Part shown: positions 39,759 through 52,826 of the stretch, in pieces | Layout: every line of letters starts with the position of its first letter | How positions within the stretch are numbered: the stretch's first letter is position 1 | Assembly (NCBI RefSeq): GCF_010211755.1 | Contig: NZ_PDWR01000023.1 | Location: 1 to 60,243 of the forward strand | Reading direction: 5' to 3' | DNA length: 60,243 nt | Source: Pseudoxanthomonas sangjuensis | GTDB lineage: Bacteria; Pseudomonadota; Gammaproteobacteria; Xanthomonadales; Xanthomonadaceae | Program-made: the position numbers and the translations under genes | Notes under the pieces: model-generated | Told to the model about the DNA's origin: nothing | Databases searched by the model: none | Seen by the model: the letters and a program-made list of their open reading frames with translations, nothing else

Positions 39759-40839
39759 ACAGCCACCCCGACACGACCAGCATCAATATCGGCGGCAGCG
39801 CGTAGGCCAGGCGGAAATCCAGCTTGAACGCGAGCGCCAGGCGGCTGAACAGCAGCTGCAGCACCCAGAAGCCCAGCGCGAACAGGATGCCGAGGAACAG
39901 CCGCTTGCCGAGGCCGCCGCTGCGCAGGCTGCCGAACGCGAACGGAATCGCCGCCAGGCACAGCGCCAGCACGTTGAACGCGTAGAACCAGCGGCTCCAG
40001 TACTCGTCCTCGAAATCGCGCGCGTCCAGCCCGTTGCGCTCGCGGTAGTCGATGCTCTTGGCCAGGTCGCGCGCGGTCATCGCCCGCGGCCGGGCGATGT
40101 TGGCCGACAGCGAGGCCGCGTCCAGCTTCGACTCCCAGCGCTCCTCGGCCACCTGCTTCTGCTCGACCGAACGCGCGTGGAAGGTGGTGCGGCGCACGTC
40201 CTTCAGCAGCCAGCCGTCGGCGCCGTGCACCGCCAGCGCGGCGTGCGCGATCGACTGCAGGCGCCCGTCGCCGGCCAGTTCGTACAGGCGCACGTCGCGC
40301 AAATGCACTTCCGGCTGGCCGTCGCGCACCACCTCGTCGCCGGTCTGCGCATTGAGGAACACGTCGCCTTCGCGCGCCCACAACCCGGAATAGCGGGCCA
40401 CCGCCACGTTGCCGTTGCGCGCGGTGTTCTTCAACACGGTCGCCTGGTTGTCGCCCCACGCGCCGACGGTCTCCATGCCGACCACCATCAGCAGGGTCAG
40501 CAGCGCCAGCGTCACCGCCACCGAAATGCTCAGCCGCCTGCGCGACAGGCCCAGCGCGCGCAGCGCGGTCAGCTCCGACGTGGCCGCCAGCTGGCCCAGG
40601 CCCATCAGCGCGCCGATCACCGCCGAGGTCGGGAACAGGATGTAGGCGCGGCGCGGCGCGGTGTAGGCGACGTAGGCCAGCGCGTGGGCGAAGCTGTAGC
40701 CGCCCTTGCCGATGTCCTTCAATTCGCCGAGCAGCGCCTGCATCACGTCCAGGCCGACCAGCACCGTCCACACCAGCAGCACGGTGCCCAGCACCACCTT
40801 GCCGACGTAGAGATCGTGGATGTTCGGGCTCAGCCTCAT
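39739..40839 (-). CDS. lptG: LPS export permease LptG
   Basis: 366 aa. Six-helix LptF/G permease with a central periplasmic jellyroll (about 130-270). N-terminal VGKVVLGTVLLVWTVLVGLD and ALRALGLSRRRL coupling region (contact with LptB). It forms the LptB2FG complex that extracts LPS from the inner membrane. It overlaps lptF by 4 bp. Confidence 0.96.
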   Translation of the reverse strand: MRLSPNIHDLYVGKVVLGTVLLVWTVLVGLDVMQALLGELKDIGKGGYSFAHALAYVAYTAPRRAYILFPTSAVIGALMGLGQLAATSELTALRALGLSRRRLSISVAVTLALLTLLMVVGMETVGAWGDNQATVLKNTARNGNVAVARYSGLWAREGDVFLNAQTGDEVVRDGQPEVHLRDVRLYELAGDGRLQSIAHAALAVHGADGWLLKDVRRTTFHARSVEQKQVAEERWESKLDAASLSANIARPRAMTARDLAKSIDYRERNGLDARDFEDEYWSRWFYAFNVLALCLAAIPFAFGSLRSGGLGKRLFLGILFALGFWVLQLLFSRLALAFKLDFRLAYALPPILMLVVSGWLFKRRSR

Positions 40840-41921
40840 GCGCCGGCCCTCTTCGGACGCGACAGGTGGCCGTCGCGCAGGTAGAACCACGCCGCCAGCG
40901 CCAGCATCGGCAGGCTCAGCCACCACAGGCCCAGCGCCGGCGGCAGCTTGCCGTCGGCCAGCGCCTGGGTGCCGTTGAACATCAGCAGCGTACCGACCAG
41001 GAACACCAGGAAGCCGAGCATGATCCGGCCGTAGCGCGCCTGCCGCGGCGAGCTGCGCGACAGCGGCAGGGTCAGCAGGGCGAAGGCCAGCGCCAGCAGC
41101 GGCGGGGTGAGGCGCGAATGCAGCTGGGCGTTGGCACCCGGCCGCGGATCGCCGATCAGCCGCGTCGTCGGCAGCAGTTCCGGATCGTTCTCGTCGCGCT
41201 GGTCCTCGCGGTCCGGCAGGGCGAACTCGTTGCTGGCGAAGCGCGCCAGGTTGTAGTTCAGCCCGCCGTCGAGCGGGCCTTCGACGCGGAAGCCGGCGTC
41301 CAGGCGCAGGTAGCGGCTCTTTTCGCCCTCGAACGACAGTTGCCCGCTGGCGGCGGTGACCACGTCCAGGCGCCCGTCCCGCTGCCGCTGCACGAATCCC
41401 CGCCGCATGTTCACGCCGTCGTCGGAAATCGCGCCGACGTAGGCCACGCCGCCGTTCGACAGCACGGTGAACTTGCCGGCCTCGAGCCCCGCCGCCACCA
41501 GGCTGCGGTTGGCGCGCTCGACCATCCGCACGCCGGTGGCCTCGGCCCACGGCGCCAGCCACAGCGACAACGCGCCGATCACGCCCGCCACCGGCAGCAC
41601 CAGCATCAGCAGCGGCTTCAGCAGCCGGCGCGGCCCGATCCCGGTCGCCGCCAGCACCGGCATCTCGGCATCCCGGTACAGCCGCGAAAAGGTCAGCAGC
41701 AGGCCCAGCATCAGCGACAGCGGCAGGACCACGATCGGCAGGTAGCTGACCAGTTGCAGGCCCAGCTGCGACAGCAGCAGCGAGGCCGGCACCCGGCCCT
41801 CGGCGATCCGCCGCAGCAGGTCGGCCAGCACGCCGCCCAGGCTGACCACCAGCAGCACGATCAGGGTCGCCAGGAAGCCCTGGAGGAATTCGCGGAAAAG
41901 GTAGCGGTCCAGCTTGGGCAT
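40836..41921 (-). CDS. lptF: LPS export permease LptF
   Basis: 361 aa. The start, [13 protein letters not shown], is the usual LptF N-terminus. Membrane helices at both ends and a periplasmic jellyroll between ([18 protein letters not shown]). [16 protein letters not shown] is the coupling helix. Partner of LptG. It diverges from pepA with 169 bp between the start codons, as in E. coli. Confidence 0.96.
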   Translation of the reverse strand: MPKLDRYLFREFLQGFLATLIVLLVVSLGGVLADLLRRIAEGRVPASLLLSQLGLQLVSYLPIVVLPLSLMLGLLLTFSRLYRDAEMPVLAATGIGPRRLLKPLLMLVLPVAGVIGALSLWLAPWAEATGVRMVERANRSLVAAGLEAGKFTVLSNGGVAYVGAISDDGVNMRRGFVQRQRDGRLDVVTAASGQLSFEGEKSRYLRLDAGFRVEGPLDGGLNYNLARFASNEFALPDREDQRDENDPELLPTTRLIGDPRPGANAQLHSRLTPPLLALAFALLTLPLSRSSPRQARYGRIMLGFLVFLVGTLLMFNGTQALADGKLPPALGLWWLSLPMLALAAWFYLRDGHLSRPKRAGA

Positions 41922-42090
41922 CGGGCTTGTCTTACAATCTCGGGTTCGTTCGCTGGTTTCCGGACCCGGCCCGACGCCGAAACGCCCGGCCGGAAAGCCT
42001 GCGATTGTACGGAAGGAACCCCGAAAAGCCTCGTCCGGCTTCCATGGCATGTTCCGACAGGCACACCTCCAACGACTGGAAATCTGCGCA

Positions 42091-43575
<1,485 letters not shown>

Positions 43576-43582
43576 ATCCGAT

Positions 43583-43664
43583 GGTTGTTGGTTCCTGGTT
43601 GTTGGTTGTTGGGAAACCCCGCCGGCAGCCCGCCAGGAACCAAGAACCAGCAACCAAGAACCCA
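43583..43664. repeat. Heptad-repeat hairpin, GGTTSYT family (copy 2)
   Basis: Lies in the pepA-holC gap. Left arm units: GGTTGTT, GGTTCCT, GGTTGTT, GGTTGTT (43583-43613). Right arm in reverse complement (43633-43664): GGTTCTT, GGTTGCT, GGTTCTT, GGTTCCT. Both arms obey the same 7-mer rule, but they are not exact complements at positions 5-6. The holC start is 4 bp after it. Confidence 0.8.
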
Positions 43665-43668
43665 TAGC

Positions 43669-44094
43669 ATGCCCCGCGCCGACTTCTACCTGATCGCCAA
43701 GCCGCGGTTCCTGGAACAGCCGCTGCTGCTGGTCTGCGAGCTGGCCAAGCGCGCCTACGCCGCCAGCCAGCCGACGCTGATCCTGGCGCGCGACATGGCC
43801 CAGGCGGAAGAGCTCGACGACCTGCTGTGGGCGTTCGACCCGGACGAATACCTGCCGCACCAGATCGCCGGCGCGGACGACGACGAGGAAGAGGCGCCGA
43901 TCCTGATCGCCGCGCCCGACACCGACGCGCCGTCGCGGCCGCTGGTGATCAACCTGCGCGACGACGTGTGGCTGAAACCGTGCGAACGCATCCTCGAGGT
44001 CGTTCCCGCCGACCCGGCCGCGCGCGAGCCGCTGCGCGAGCGCTGGAAGCAGTACAAGGCGCTGGATTTCGAATTGAACAAGCACGACATGTAA
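43669..44094 (+). CDS. holC: DNA polymerase III chi subunit
   Basis: 141 aa from MPRADFYLIAKPRFLEQPLL, the family start. Chi links the clamp loader to SSB and primase handoff via psi. Position between pepA and valS matches E. coli. Its likely partner holD is at 47630-48079. Confidence 0.93.
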   Translation: MPRADFYLIAKPRFLEQPLLLVCELAKRAYAASQPTLILARDMAQAEELDDLLWAFDPDEYLPHQIAGADDDEEEAPILIAAPDTDAPSRPLVINLRDDVWLKPCERILEVVPADPAAREPLRERWKQYKALDFELNKHDM

Positions 44095-44095
44095 T

Positions 44096-44198
44096 TCGAG
44101 GAACGAGCGGAGAGGCGCGAGAAGTGGGTAAAAGCCAGGCGCAGCCACCCACTCCCGTCTTCCGCTCACTTCCCGCTCCTCTCCGCCCACTTCTCGCC
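44096..44198. repeat. Heptad-repeat hairpin, purine-rich family (copy 2)
   Basis: Fills the holC-valS gap. CGAGAAGTGGG at 44118-44128 pairs with CCCACTTCTCG at 44187-44197, and CGGAGAGG words occur in both arms but in the opposite order. Units are about RGRARYG. Same family as 5944 and 47051. Confidence 0.65.
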
Positions 44199-44200
44199 CC

Positions 44201-47050
<2,850 letters not shown>

Positions 47051-47118
47051 AAAACGGGAACGGCTGGAAGGGAACGGGCGGACTGCGTTTACCCGTTCCT
47101 CACTTCTCGCCCTTCGTT
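47051..47118. repeat. Heptad-repeat hairpin, purine-rich family (copy 3)
   Basis: Between convergent valS and rimI. The left arm has GGGAACG, GCTGGAA, GGGAACG units. The right arm (47088-47113) reads in reverse as AGAAGTG, AGGAACG, GGTAAAC. The right arm runs into the last codons of rimI (TKGEK and stop). Confidence 0.6.
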
Positions 47119-47633
47119 GCCCGCCCCTGCAACGGCGGCATCCTGTCGATGTCGCCGTCGACCAGTTCGATCGCCATCACGATCGCGTCTTCGCGGCCGT
47201 CGTGCGCCGGGTAGTAGCGCGGGCGCCGGCCGATCTCGTTGAAGCCTTCGCTGTGGTACAGCGCCAGCGCGTGCGGATTCGACGGGCGCACCTCGAGGAA
47301 CACCCGCTCGCACTTCGCTGCGCGGGCCTGCTTCAGCAGCGCGCGCAGCAGGTGGCGGCCCAGGCCCCGGCCCTGCCGCTCCGGCGCCACGCAGATGTTG
47401 AGGATGTGCGCCTCGCCCGCGGCGAGGCTGAGCACCGCGTAGCCGATCAGCAGGCCGCGCTCGTGCAGGACCCACGCCGGATAGCCGGCGGCCAGGCAAT
47501 CGCGGAAGATGCCGCGCGTCCACGGGAACGGATAGGCGCGTTGCTCGACCGCCATCACCGCGTCGAGGTCGTCGTCGCGCATCGGCCGCAGCGCGGCTTC
47601 GGCGCCGTGCGCTTCGATGCGCGCCGCGTTCAC
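47100..47633 (-). CDS. rimI: Ribosomal protein S18 alanine N-acetyltransferase
   Basis: 177 aa from a GTG whose GTGA overlaps the holD stop. GNAT fold: acetyl-CoA loop RQGRGLGRHLL, ILNICVAPE strand and FLEVRPSNPHALALYHSEGF. It acetylates S18. Next to holD, as in E. coli. An ATG at RPMRDDD is an alternative start. Its last residues are encoded by repeat sequence. Confidence 0.9.
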   Translation of the reverse strand: MNAARIEAHGAEAALRPMRDDDLDAVMAVEQRAYPFPWTRGIFRDCLAAGYPAWVLHERGLLIGYAVLSLAAGEAHILNICVAPERQGRGLGRHLLRALLKQARAAKCERVFLEVRPSNPHALALYHSEGFNEIGRRPRYYPAHDGREDAIVMAIELVDGDIDRMPPLQGRATKGEK

Positions 47634-48079
47634 CGCCGCGCCTTCGCGCGCAGCGCGCGCAGGCGCGGCCACAGCGCGCGCTTGGCCGCGGGATTGCCGC
47701 GCAGTTCGGCCGACGCCGGCAACTGCGCGACGACGTCGGCCATTTCCGGCGAATTCGGATTGATGCCGGCGGCGCGGATCAACGCGATGTGCAGGCGGTC
47801 GGGCATGCGCGTCGCCACGCGGCGCGGCGCGGCGACGGGCGCCGAGTCGGTTCCGTCGCGCGGGGCCGGAGCCGGACGCGCGGCAGGGCGGCCGGCCTGC
47901 GGTCGCCCGGGGGCCCTGGCCTGGAATTCGCGCCGCGCCGGCGGCAGCGCCGGCATCGGCGTTTCCGCCGGCGCCTGGGCGGCTTCGGCCACCGGCAACG
48001 CGCCGCGCACCCACACCGTATGGCCCAGCGCCGCCAGCCAGCGCTGCTGCTCGGCGGTCCACGGCGCGGCGTCGCTCAC
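47630..48079 (-). CDS. holD: Probable DNA polymerase III psi subunit (divergent HolD)
   Basis: 149 aa from a GTG overlapping the pssA stop (GTGA); it also overlaps rimI by 4 bp. Not recognisable by length alone, but its ends match E. coli HolD as I recall it: EQQRWLAALGHTVWVRGAL against WQLQQLGITQW...PGAL, and AELRGNPAAKRALWPRL against TDLRANPTARAALWQQI. The middle is an Ala/Pro/Arg-rich linker (about 35-95). In E. coli holD lies directly before rimI, as here. Psi joins chi to the clamp loader. The alternative is an unrelated hypothetical protein. Confidence 0.72.
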   Translation of the reverse strand: MSDAAPWTAEQQRWLAALGHTVWVRGALPVAEAAQAPAETPMPALPPARREFQARAPGRPQAGRPAARPAPAPRDGTDSAPVAAPRRVATRMPDRLHIALIRAAGINPNSPEMADVVAQLPASAELRGNPAAKRALWPRLRALRAKARR

Positions 48080-48855
48080 GCCGCCGGCTCCGTCTTGCGG
48101 AAACGCTGCAACAGCCACGCCACCGGCCCGGACAGCGCGTAGACCACGCCGACCGCGAACAGCACGCGCGGCACGTCGACGACCAGGATCGCGATGACCA
48201 CCGGGACCAGCAGCAGCACCACGAAGGGCACGCGATCGGATTTCGGTCCGGTCCCGGCGCCGCCCTTGAAGCTCCAGTAGCGCACGCGGCTGACCATCAG
48301 CAGGGCCGCGGCCAGGGTGATGCCCAGCGCCACGTAGCGCAGCTGCGGCCCCCTCACGCCCAGGTCGCCGTCGGCGAAGGCCCAGACGAAGGACATCATC
48401 AGCCCCGCCGAGGCCGGGCTGGCCAGGCCGATGAACCAGCGCTTGTCGACCACCGCGACCTGGGTGTTGAAGCGCGCCAGGCGCAGCGCCGCGCAGGCCG
48501 CGTAGAGGAAGGCGACTGCCCAGCCGACCCGGCCCAGCAGCGCGCTGTCCAGCTTCAGCGCCGACAGCGACCAGTGGTACATCACCAGCGCCGGGGCCAT
48601 GCCGAAACTGACCAGGTCGGCCAGCGAGTCGTACTGCACGCCGAATTCGCTGCTGGTGCCGGTCAGGCGCGCGACGCGGCCGTCCAGGCCGTCGGCGATG
48701 CCGGCGATGAACACCGCCACCGCCGCGTGCACGAACTGGCCGTTGGCCGCGGCGATGATCGCGTAGAAACCGCCGAACAACCCGGCCGTGGTGAACAGGT
48801 TCGGCAGCAGGTAGATGCCGCGCGGACGGGGGGGAGAATTGCGGTTTTCTTCCAT
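48076..48855 (-). CDS. pssA: CDP-diacylglycerol-serine O-phosphatidyltransferase
   Basis: 259 aa. CDP-alcohol phosphatidyltransferase motif DGLDGRVARL...GVQYDSLADLV (all Asp present). Seven or eight hydrophobic segments. It makes phosphatidylserine, precursor of phosphatidylethanolamine. First of a chain pssA-holD-rimI with 4-bp overlaps. Confidence 0.93.
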   Translation of the reverse strand: MEENRNSPPRPRGIYLLPNLFTTAGLFGGFYAIIAAANGQFVHAAVAVFIAGIADGLDGRVARLTGTSSEFGVQYDSLADLVSFGMAPALVMYHWSLSALKLDSALLGRVGWAVAFLYAACAALRLARFNTQVAVVDKRWFIGLASPASAGLMMSFVWAFADGDLGVRGPQLRYVALGITLAAALLMVSRVRYWSFKGGAGTGPKSDRVPFVVLLLVPVVIAILVVDVPRVLFAVGVVYALSGPVAWLLQRFRKTEPAA

Positions 48856-48945
48856 GCGTCCCAGTTTAGCCGAAGCCGGCGCCTTGCCAGCGCCGTCCGG
48901 CGGTGCTGCAATCGACCGCTGCCGCAACCGCACCCGGAGCCGTCG

Positions 48946-49353
48946 ATGCGCACCCCGCCCGTTTCCGCCCTGCTGGTCCTGATGGCCGGACTGGCCGCAG
49001 CCGCCACCGCCGAGGCCCAGACCACCCGCCTGTACCAGTGGAAGGACGCCAGCGGCGTGACCCACTACTCCGACAAGCCGCCGGAAGGACGGGACGCCAG
49101 CGACCGCGCCATCGTCAACCACGGCGAGCCCGCCACGCCGGCCGCGCCCGCGGCCAGGCCGGCCGAGAGCGCGCAGTGCACCAACGCGCGGCACAACCTC
49201 GACATCCTGTCGAAGAACGTCAAGGTGCAGGTCGACAACGATGGCGACGGCAAGCCCGACGACGTGCTCGACGAAGCCGGACAGGCCAACCAGAAGGCGA
49301 TCGCCGAGGCCGAGGTCAGGGCCTACTGCCCGGCCCCGGCAACGGCCCGATAG
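48946..49353 (+). CDS. DUF4124-domain secreted protein
   Basis: 135 aa. Signal peptide about 1-24 (ends AEAQ). DUF4124 pattern RLYQWKDASGVTHYSDKPPEG is found at about 28-48. An acidic DNDGDGKPDD segment could bind calcium. Unknown role. It is followed 3 bp later by another DUF4124 gene. Confidence 0.82.
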   Translation: MRTPPVSALLVLMAGLAAAATAEAQTTRLYQWKDASGVTHYSDKPPEGRDASDRAIVNHGEPATPAAPAARPAESAQCTNARHNLDILSKNVKVQVDNDGDGKPDDVLDEAGQANQKAIAEAEVRAYCPAPATAR

Positions 49354-49356
49354 TCC

Positions 49357-49626
49357 ATGCGGCTGGCCTGGGCCATCGTCGCCGGGATCGCGCTGGGCGG
49401 CGGGCTGGCCTGGTGGATGTCGCGCGAAAGCCCGGAACAGACCAGCGAAAAGCAGCGCCGCGCCGAACGGGCCGCCGCCGCGCAGGCCCGCGACGCCGTG
49501 CCCGCGCTGTACCGCTGGCGCGACGAGAACGGCGTGCTGCAGATCACCGACCAGCCGCCGAAGGGCCGGCGCTACGAGCGGATCGACCGCAACCGGCCGC
49601 TGCAGCAGGAAGTGCGCGGGGATTGA
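49357..49626 (+). CDS. Small DUF4124-domain membrane-anchored protein
   Basis: 89 aa. N-terminal hydrophobic anchor (LAWAIVAGIALGGGLAWW), then the DUF4124 motif ALYRWRDENGVLQITDQPPKG. Apparently related to the preceding gene and cotranscribed. Function unknown. Confidence 0.82.
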   Translation: MRLAWAIVAGIALGGGLAWWMSRESPEQTSEKQRRAERAAAAQARDAVPALYRWRDENGVLQITDQPPKGRRYERIDRNRPLQQEVRGD

Positions 49627-49629
49627 AGC

Positions 49630-49725
49630 GGTTCCTGGTTGTTGGTTCCCGGTTGTTGGTTCCTGATTGCTGGTTCAGGCGCGGCCCGGCCGCCGGGGAC
49701 CATGAACCAGCAACCAACAACCGCC
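49630..49725. repeat. Heptad-repeat hairpin, GGTTSYT family (copy 3)
   Basis: Left arm (49630-49676) has units GGTTCCT, GGTTGTT, GGTTCCC, GGTTGTT, GGTTCCT, GATTGCT. The right arm (49699-49725) gives GGTTGTT, GGTTGCT, GGTTCAT in reverse complement. It lies between the DUF4124 gene and proS. Confidence 0.8.
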
Positions 49726-49774
49726 TCCGTGCATGGCAAAATGCCCGCTTTCCGCCTGTCGAAAGCCCCCGCCG

Positions 49775-51469
49775 ATGCGTCTGTCGCAATTCCACCTCCG
49801 CACCGCCAAGGAAACCCCGGCCGACGCCGAGATCGTCAGCCACCAGCTGATGCTGCGCGCGGGCATGATCCGCAAGCTGGCGTCCGGCCTGTACACGTGG
49901 GCCCCGCTGGGCCTGCGCGTGCTGCGCAAGGTCGAGCGCATCGTGCGCGAGGAAATGGACCGCGCCGGCGCGATCGAGATGCTGATGCCGACGGTGCAGC
50001 CGCGCGAGCTGTGGGAGGAGACCGGGCGCTGGGAGAAGTTCGGCGGCCAGTTGCTGAAGATCGCCGACCGCAAGGAAGCCGAATACTGCTACAGCCCGAC
50101 CGCCGAGGAGGCGGTCACCGACTTCGCCCGGCAGGAACTGTCCAGCTACAAGCAGCTGCCGGTGAACTTCTACCAGATCCAGACCAAGTTCCGCGACGAG
50201 ATCCGCCCGCGCTTCGGCGTGATGCGCGCGCGCGAGTTCCTGATGAAGGACGCGTATTCGTTCCACCTGACCGACGAGGACCTGGTCCGCGAATACCGCA
50301 ACATGCATGCCGCCTACACCCGCATCTTCACCCGCCTGGGCCTGCAGTTCCGCGCGGTGCAGGCCGACAGCGGCGCGATCGGCGGCGACGCCTCGCAGGA
50401 ATTCCACGTACTGGCCGAATCGGGCGAGGACGCCCTCGCCTTCTCCACCGGCTCGGACTACGCGTCGAACGTGGAAGCCGCGAGCGCCGCCGCGCCCGGC
50501 CCGCGCCCGGCGGCGACGGAGCCCTTGCGCAAGGTGCCGACGCCGACGCAGAAGACCTGCGAGGAAGTCGCGGCGCTGCTGGGGATCGACCTGGCGCGCA
50601 CGGTCAAATCGGTGGCGGTGGTCGGTGCGGATGGTTTCGTCCTTGCGCTGGTGCGCGGCGACCACAGCGTCAACGAGATCAAGCTGGCCAAGGTGCCGGG
50701 GCTGGCCGACTACCGGCTGGCGAACGAGGCCGAGATCCTCGATCACCTCGGCAGCGAACCGGGATTCCTCGGCCCGCTGCGGCCGAGGAAGGCGGTCCGC
50801 GTCGTCGCCGACCGCGACGTCGCGGCGCTGGCCGATTTCGTGGTCGGCGCCAACGAGGCCGGCTTCCACATCGCCGGCGTCAACTGGGGCCGCGACCTGC
50901 CCGAGCCGGAAACCGTCGCCGACATCCGCAACGTGGTCGAAGGCGACAAGGCGGCGGACGGCGGTGAAATCCGGCTCGCGCGGGGCATCGAGGTCGGCCA
51001 CGTGTTCCAGCTCGGCCACAAGTACAGCGAGGCGATGAAGTTCACCGTGCTCGACGAAAGCGGCAAGGCGGTGGTGCCGGCGATGGGTTGCTACGGCATC
51101 GGCGTGTCGCGGATCGTGGCGGCGGCGATCGAGCAGAACCACGACGCGGCCGGGATCATCTGGCCGGCGCCGATGGCGCCGTGGACGGTCGCGGTGTGCG
51201 TGATCAACCCGAAGAACGACGCCGCGGTGAACGCGGCGGCGGAAACGCTGCTCGACGAACTGCTCGCCGCCGGCATCGACGCGGTGCTCGACGACCGCGG
51301 CCTGCGCCCGGGGCCGATGTTCGCCGACATCGAACTGATCGGCATCCCGCACCGCGTGGTGGTATCCGAACGCGGCCTTGCCGCCGGCACCTTCGAATAC
51401 CGCGCGCGCAACGCGAACGAAGCCGAGAACCTGACCCGCGAGCAGCTGCGCGGGAAACTGGGCGGCTGA
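49775..51469 (+). CDS. proS: Prolyl-tRNA synthetase (bacterial type with INS domain)
   Basis: 564 aa from [10 protein letters not shown], the family start. Class II motifs: [22 protein letters not shown] (motif 2) and [13 protein letters not shown] (motif 3). The editing (INS) domain spans about 225-400, ending before motif 3. The anticodon-binding domain is C-terminal. It charges tRNA-Pro and clears Ala-tRNA-Pro. Confidence 0.97.
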   Translation: MRLSQFHLRTAKETPADAEIVSHQLMLRAGMIRKLASGLYTWAPLGLRVLRKVERIVREEMDRAGAIEMLMPTVQPRELWEETGRWEKFGGQLLKIADRKEAEYCYSPTAEEAVTDFARQELSSYKQLPVNFYQIQTKFRDEIRPRFGVMRAREFLMKDAYSFHLTDEDLVREYRNMHAAYTRIFTRLGLQFRAVQADSGAIGGDASQEFHVLAESGEDALAFSTGSDYASNVEAASAAAPGPRPAATEPLRKVPTPTQKTCEEVAALLGIDLARTVKSVAVVGADGFVLALVRGDHSVNEIKLAKVPGLADYRLANEAEILDHLGSEPGFLGPLRPRKAVRVVADRDVAALADFVVGANEAGFHIAGVNWGRDLPEPETVADIRNVVEGDKAADGGEIRLARGIEVGHVFQLGHKYSEAMKFTVLDESGKAVVPAMGCYGIGVSRIVAAAIEQNHDAAGIIWPAPMAPWTVAVCVINPKNDAAVNAAAETLLDELLAAGIDAVLDDRGLRPGPMFADIELIGIPHRVVVSERGLAAGTFEYRARNANEAENLTREQLRGKLGG

Positions 51470-51470
51470 G

Positions 51471-51497
51471 CCGCCCCCGTGGGGGCGGGCCCTGCCC
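51471..51497. repeat. GTAG-type REP-like hairpin, likely bidirectional terminator
   Basis: CCGCCCCC-GT-GGGGGCGG (51471-51488) with GCCCCTAC after it, the GTAG end on the other strand. Sits between the convergent proS and ThrE-type genes. Confidence 0.6.
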
Positions 51498-52739
51498 CTA
51501 CAGATTCCGCCGCGTCGGCATCAGCAGGTTGCCGAACAGCAGGCCGGCCACCAGCGCCATGATGATGTTGAGCGCGCCGAGCAGCGCCGATTCGCCGCCG
51601 GTCTGCTGCACCAGGTTCATCAGCCCGCGCAGGCTGGTGCTGCCGGGCACCAGCATGATGATGCCCGACAGGCGGATCAGCGCGCCGGGGCGGCGCGCGC
51701 GGCGCGCGAACAGGTTGCCGGCCATGGTGATCGCCAGCGCCGACAGGAAGATGCCCGCGCCGCTGCCCCAGGCTTCGCCCGCATAGCGCGAAACCAGGTA
51801 GCCGGCGATCGCCGCCGACATCACCCACGGGTAGTCGCGCCGGTGCGCCTTGAACAGCACCGCGAACGCGTACGCGGCCAGCACCAGCGACGCCCATTCG
51901 ACCCAGTCCGGCTGCGGCCGCAACGCGCGTACCTCCGGGTCCAGCCCCAGCGGCCGCGCCACGCTGACCGCGATCATGCTGCCGATGGTCAGTTTCAGCA
52001 CCGTGCTCACCGCGCCGGCGAAGCGGGCCGTGCCCGAGACCAGGTGCTGGCTGGTCAGCTCGTTGACCGCGTTGGTCAGGGTCATGCCCGGCAGCAGCAC
52101 GATCAGCGAGGCGATGATCACCGTGTTGAGGTTCAGCGGCGCGACGAAGTCGGCGACGAGCACCGCCAGCAGGCCGGCCACCAGCGCGGACACCGCGTCG
52201 CTGGCTTCCTGCAGCCGCGGGCGCTTCTCGGTCAGCTGCGCGAACACGCCGATGACCAGGCCGATCAGCGCGGCGGTGGCGATGTCCAGCCACGGCAACC
52301 GCCACAGCCCCGCCACCGCGGCCGAGGCCAGCCCGAACGCCGCCACCTGGGCCACGCGCCCGCGTCGCGTCGGCTTGCGGTCGAGCCCGCGCAGCGCGGT
52401 ATGGCCCTGGGCGATGCTCATGCGTCCGTTCGCCACTTCCTCGGCGATGCGGTCGGCCTCGCTGAGCTTGTGCAGGTCGTTATCGCCGGGCTCGAGCCGG
52501 ATCACCCGCGTGGTGTCGCTGGCGCCCAGCGGCCGGGTTGGGTCGCTGAAACTGAGGATGATGCCGGTGGGATTCGACCACGGGTCGCAGTCCAGGCCGA
52601 GGCGCTCGGACAGGACCTCGACCGCGCGCTCCAGGCGCTGCGCGGTGGTGCCGTAGCTGTGCAGGCGCGTGGCGATCTCGCAAACGAAGGCGATGCGCTG
52701 GGCGTAGGTGGCGGTGGAATCGGCGGCAATGGGCGGCAT
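51498..52739 (-). CDS. Threonine/serine exporter family protein (ThrE type)
   Basis: 413 aa. The N-terminal ThrE domain (about 1-255: LHSYGTTAQRLERAV) is followed by ten or so hydrophobic segments and the C-terminal ThrE_2 half (about 290-410). Exporter of threonine or serine in Corynebacterium; substrate here not shown. The start is uncertain; an ATG 9 codons earlier is possible. Convergent with proS. Confidence 0.87.
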   Translation of the reverse strand: MPPIAADSTATYAQRIAFVCEIATRLHSYGTTAQRLERAVEVLSERLGLDCDPWSNPTGIILSFSDPTRPLGASDTTRVIRLEPGDNDLHKLSEADRIAEEVANGRMSIAQGHTALRGLDRKPTRRGRVAQVAAFGLASAAVAGLWRLPWLDIATAALIGLVIGVFAQLTEKRPRLQEASDAVSALVAGLLAVLVADFVAPLNLNTVIIASLIVLLPGMTLTNAVNELTSQHLVSGTARFAGAVSTVLKLTIGSMIAVSVARPLGLDPEVRALRPQPDWVEWASLVLAAYAFAVLFKAHRRDYPWVMSAAIAGYLVSRYAGEAWGSGAGIFLSALAITMAGNLFARRARRPGALIRLSGIIMLVPGSTSLRGLMNLVQQTGGESALLGALNIIMALVAGLLFGNLLMPTRRNL

Positions 52740-52826
52740 GGCCGAATTGTGTAGGCCTTCGGGCATGCACGCCAGCCCATGCGGCAGTTCGGTATGCTTC
52801 GACGCATCGCGACCTGAACCGGCCGA

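Noticed and set aside
41933-41938. TACAAT as a pepA promoter
   Set aside because: No -35 box at the right distance, and it is close to the lptF start.
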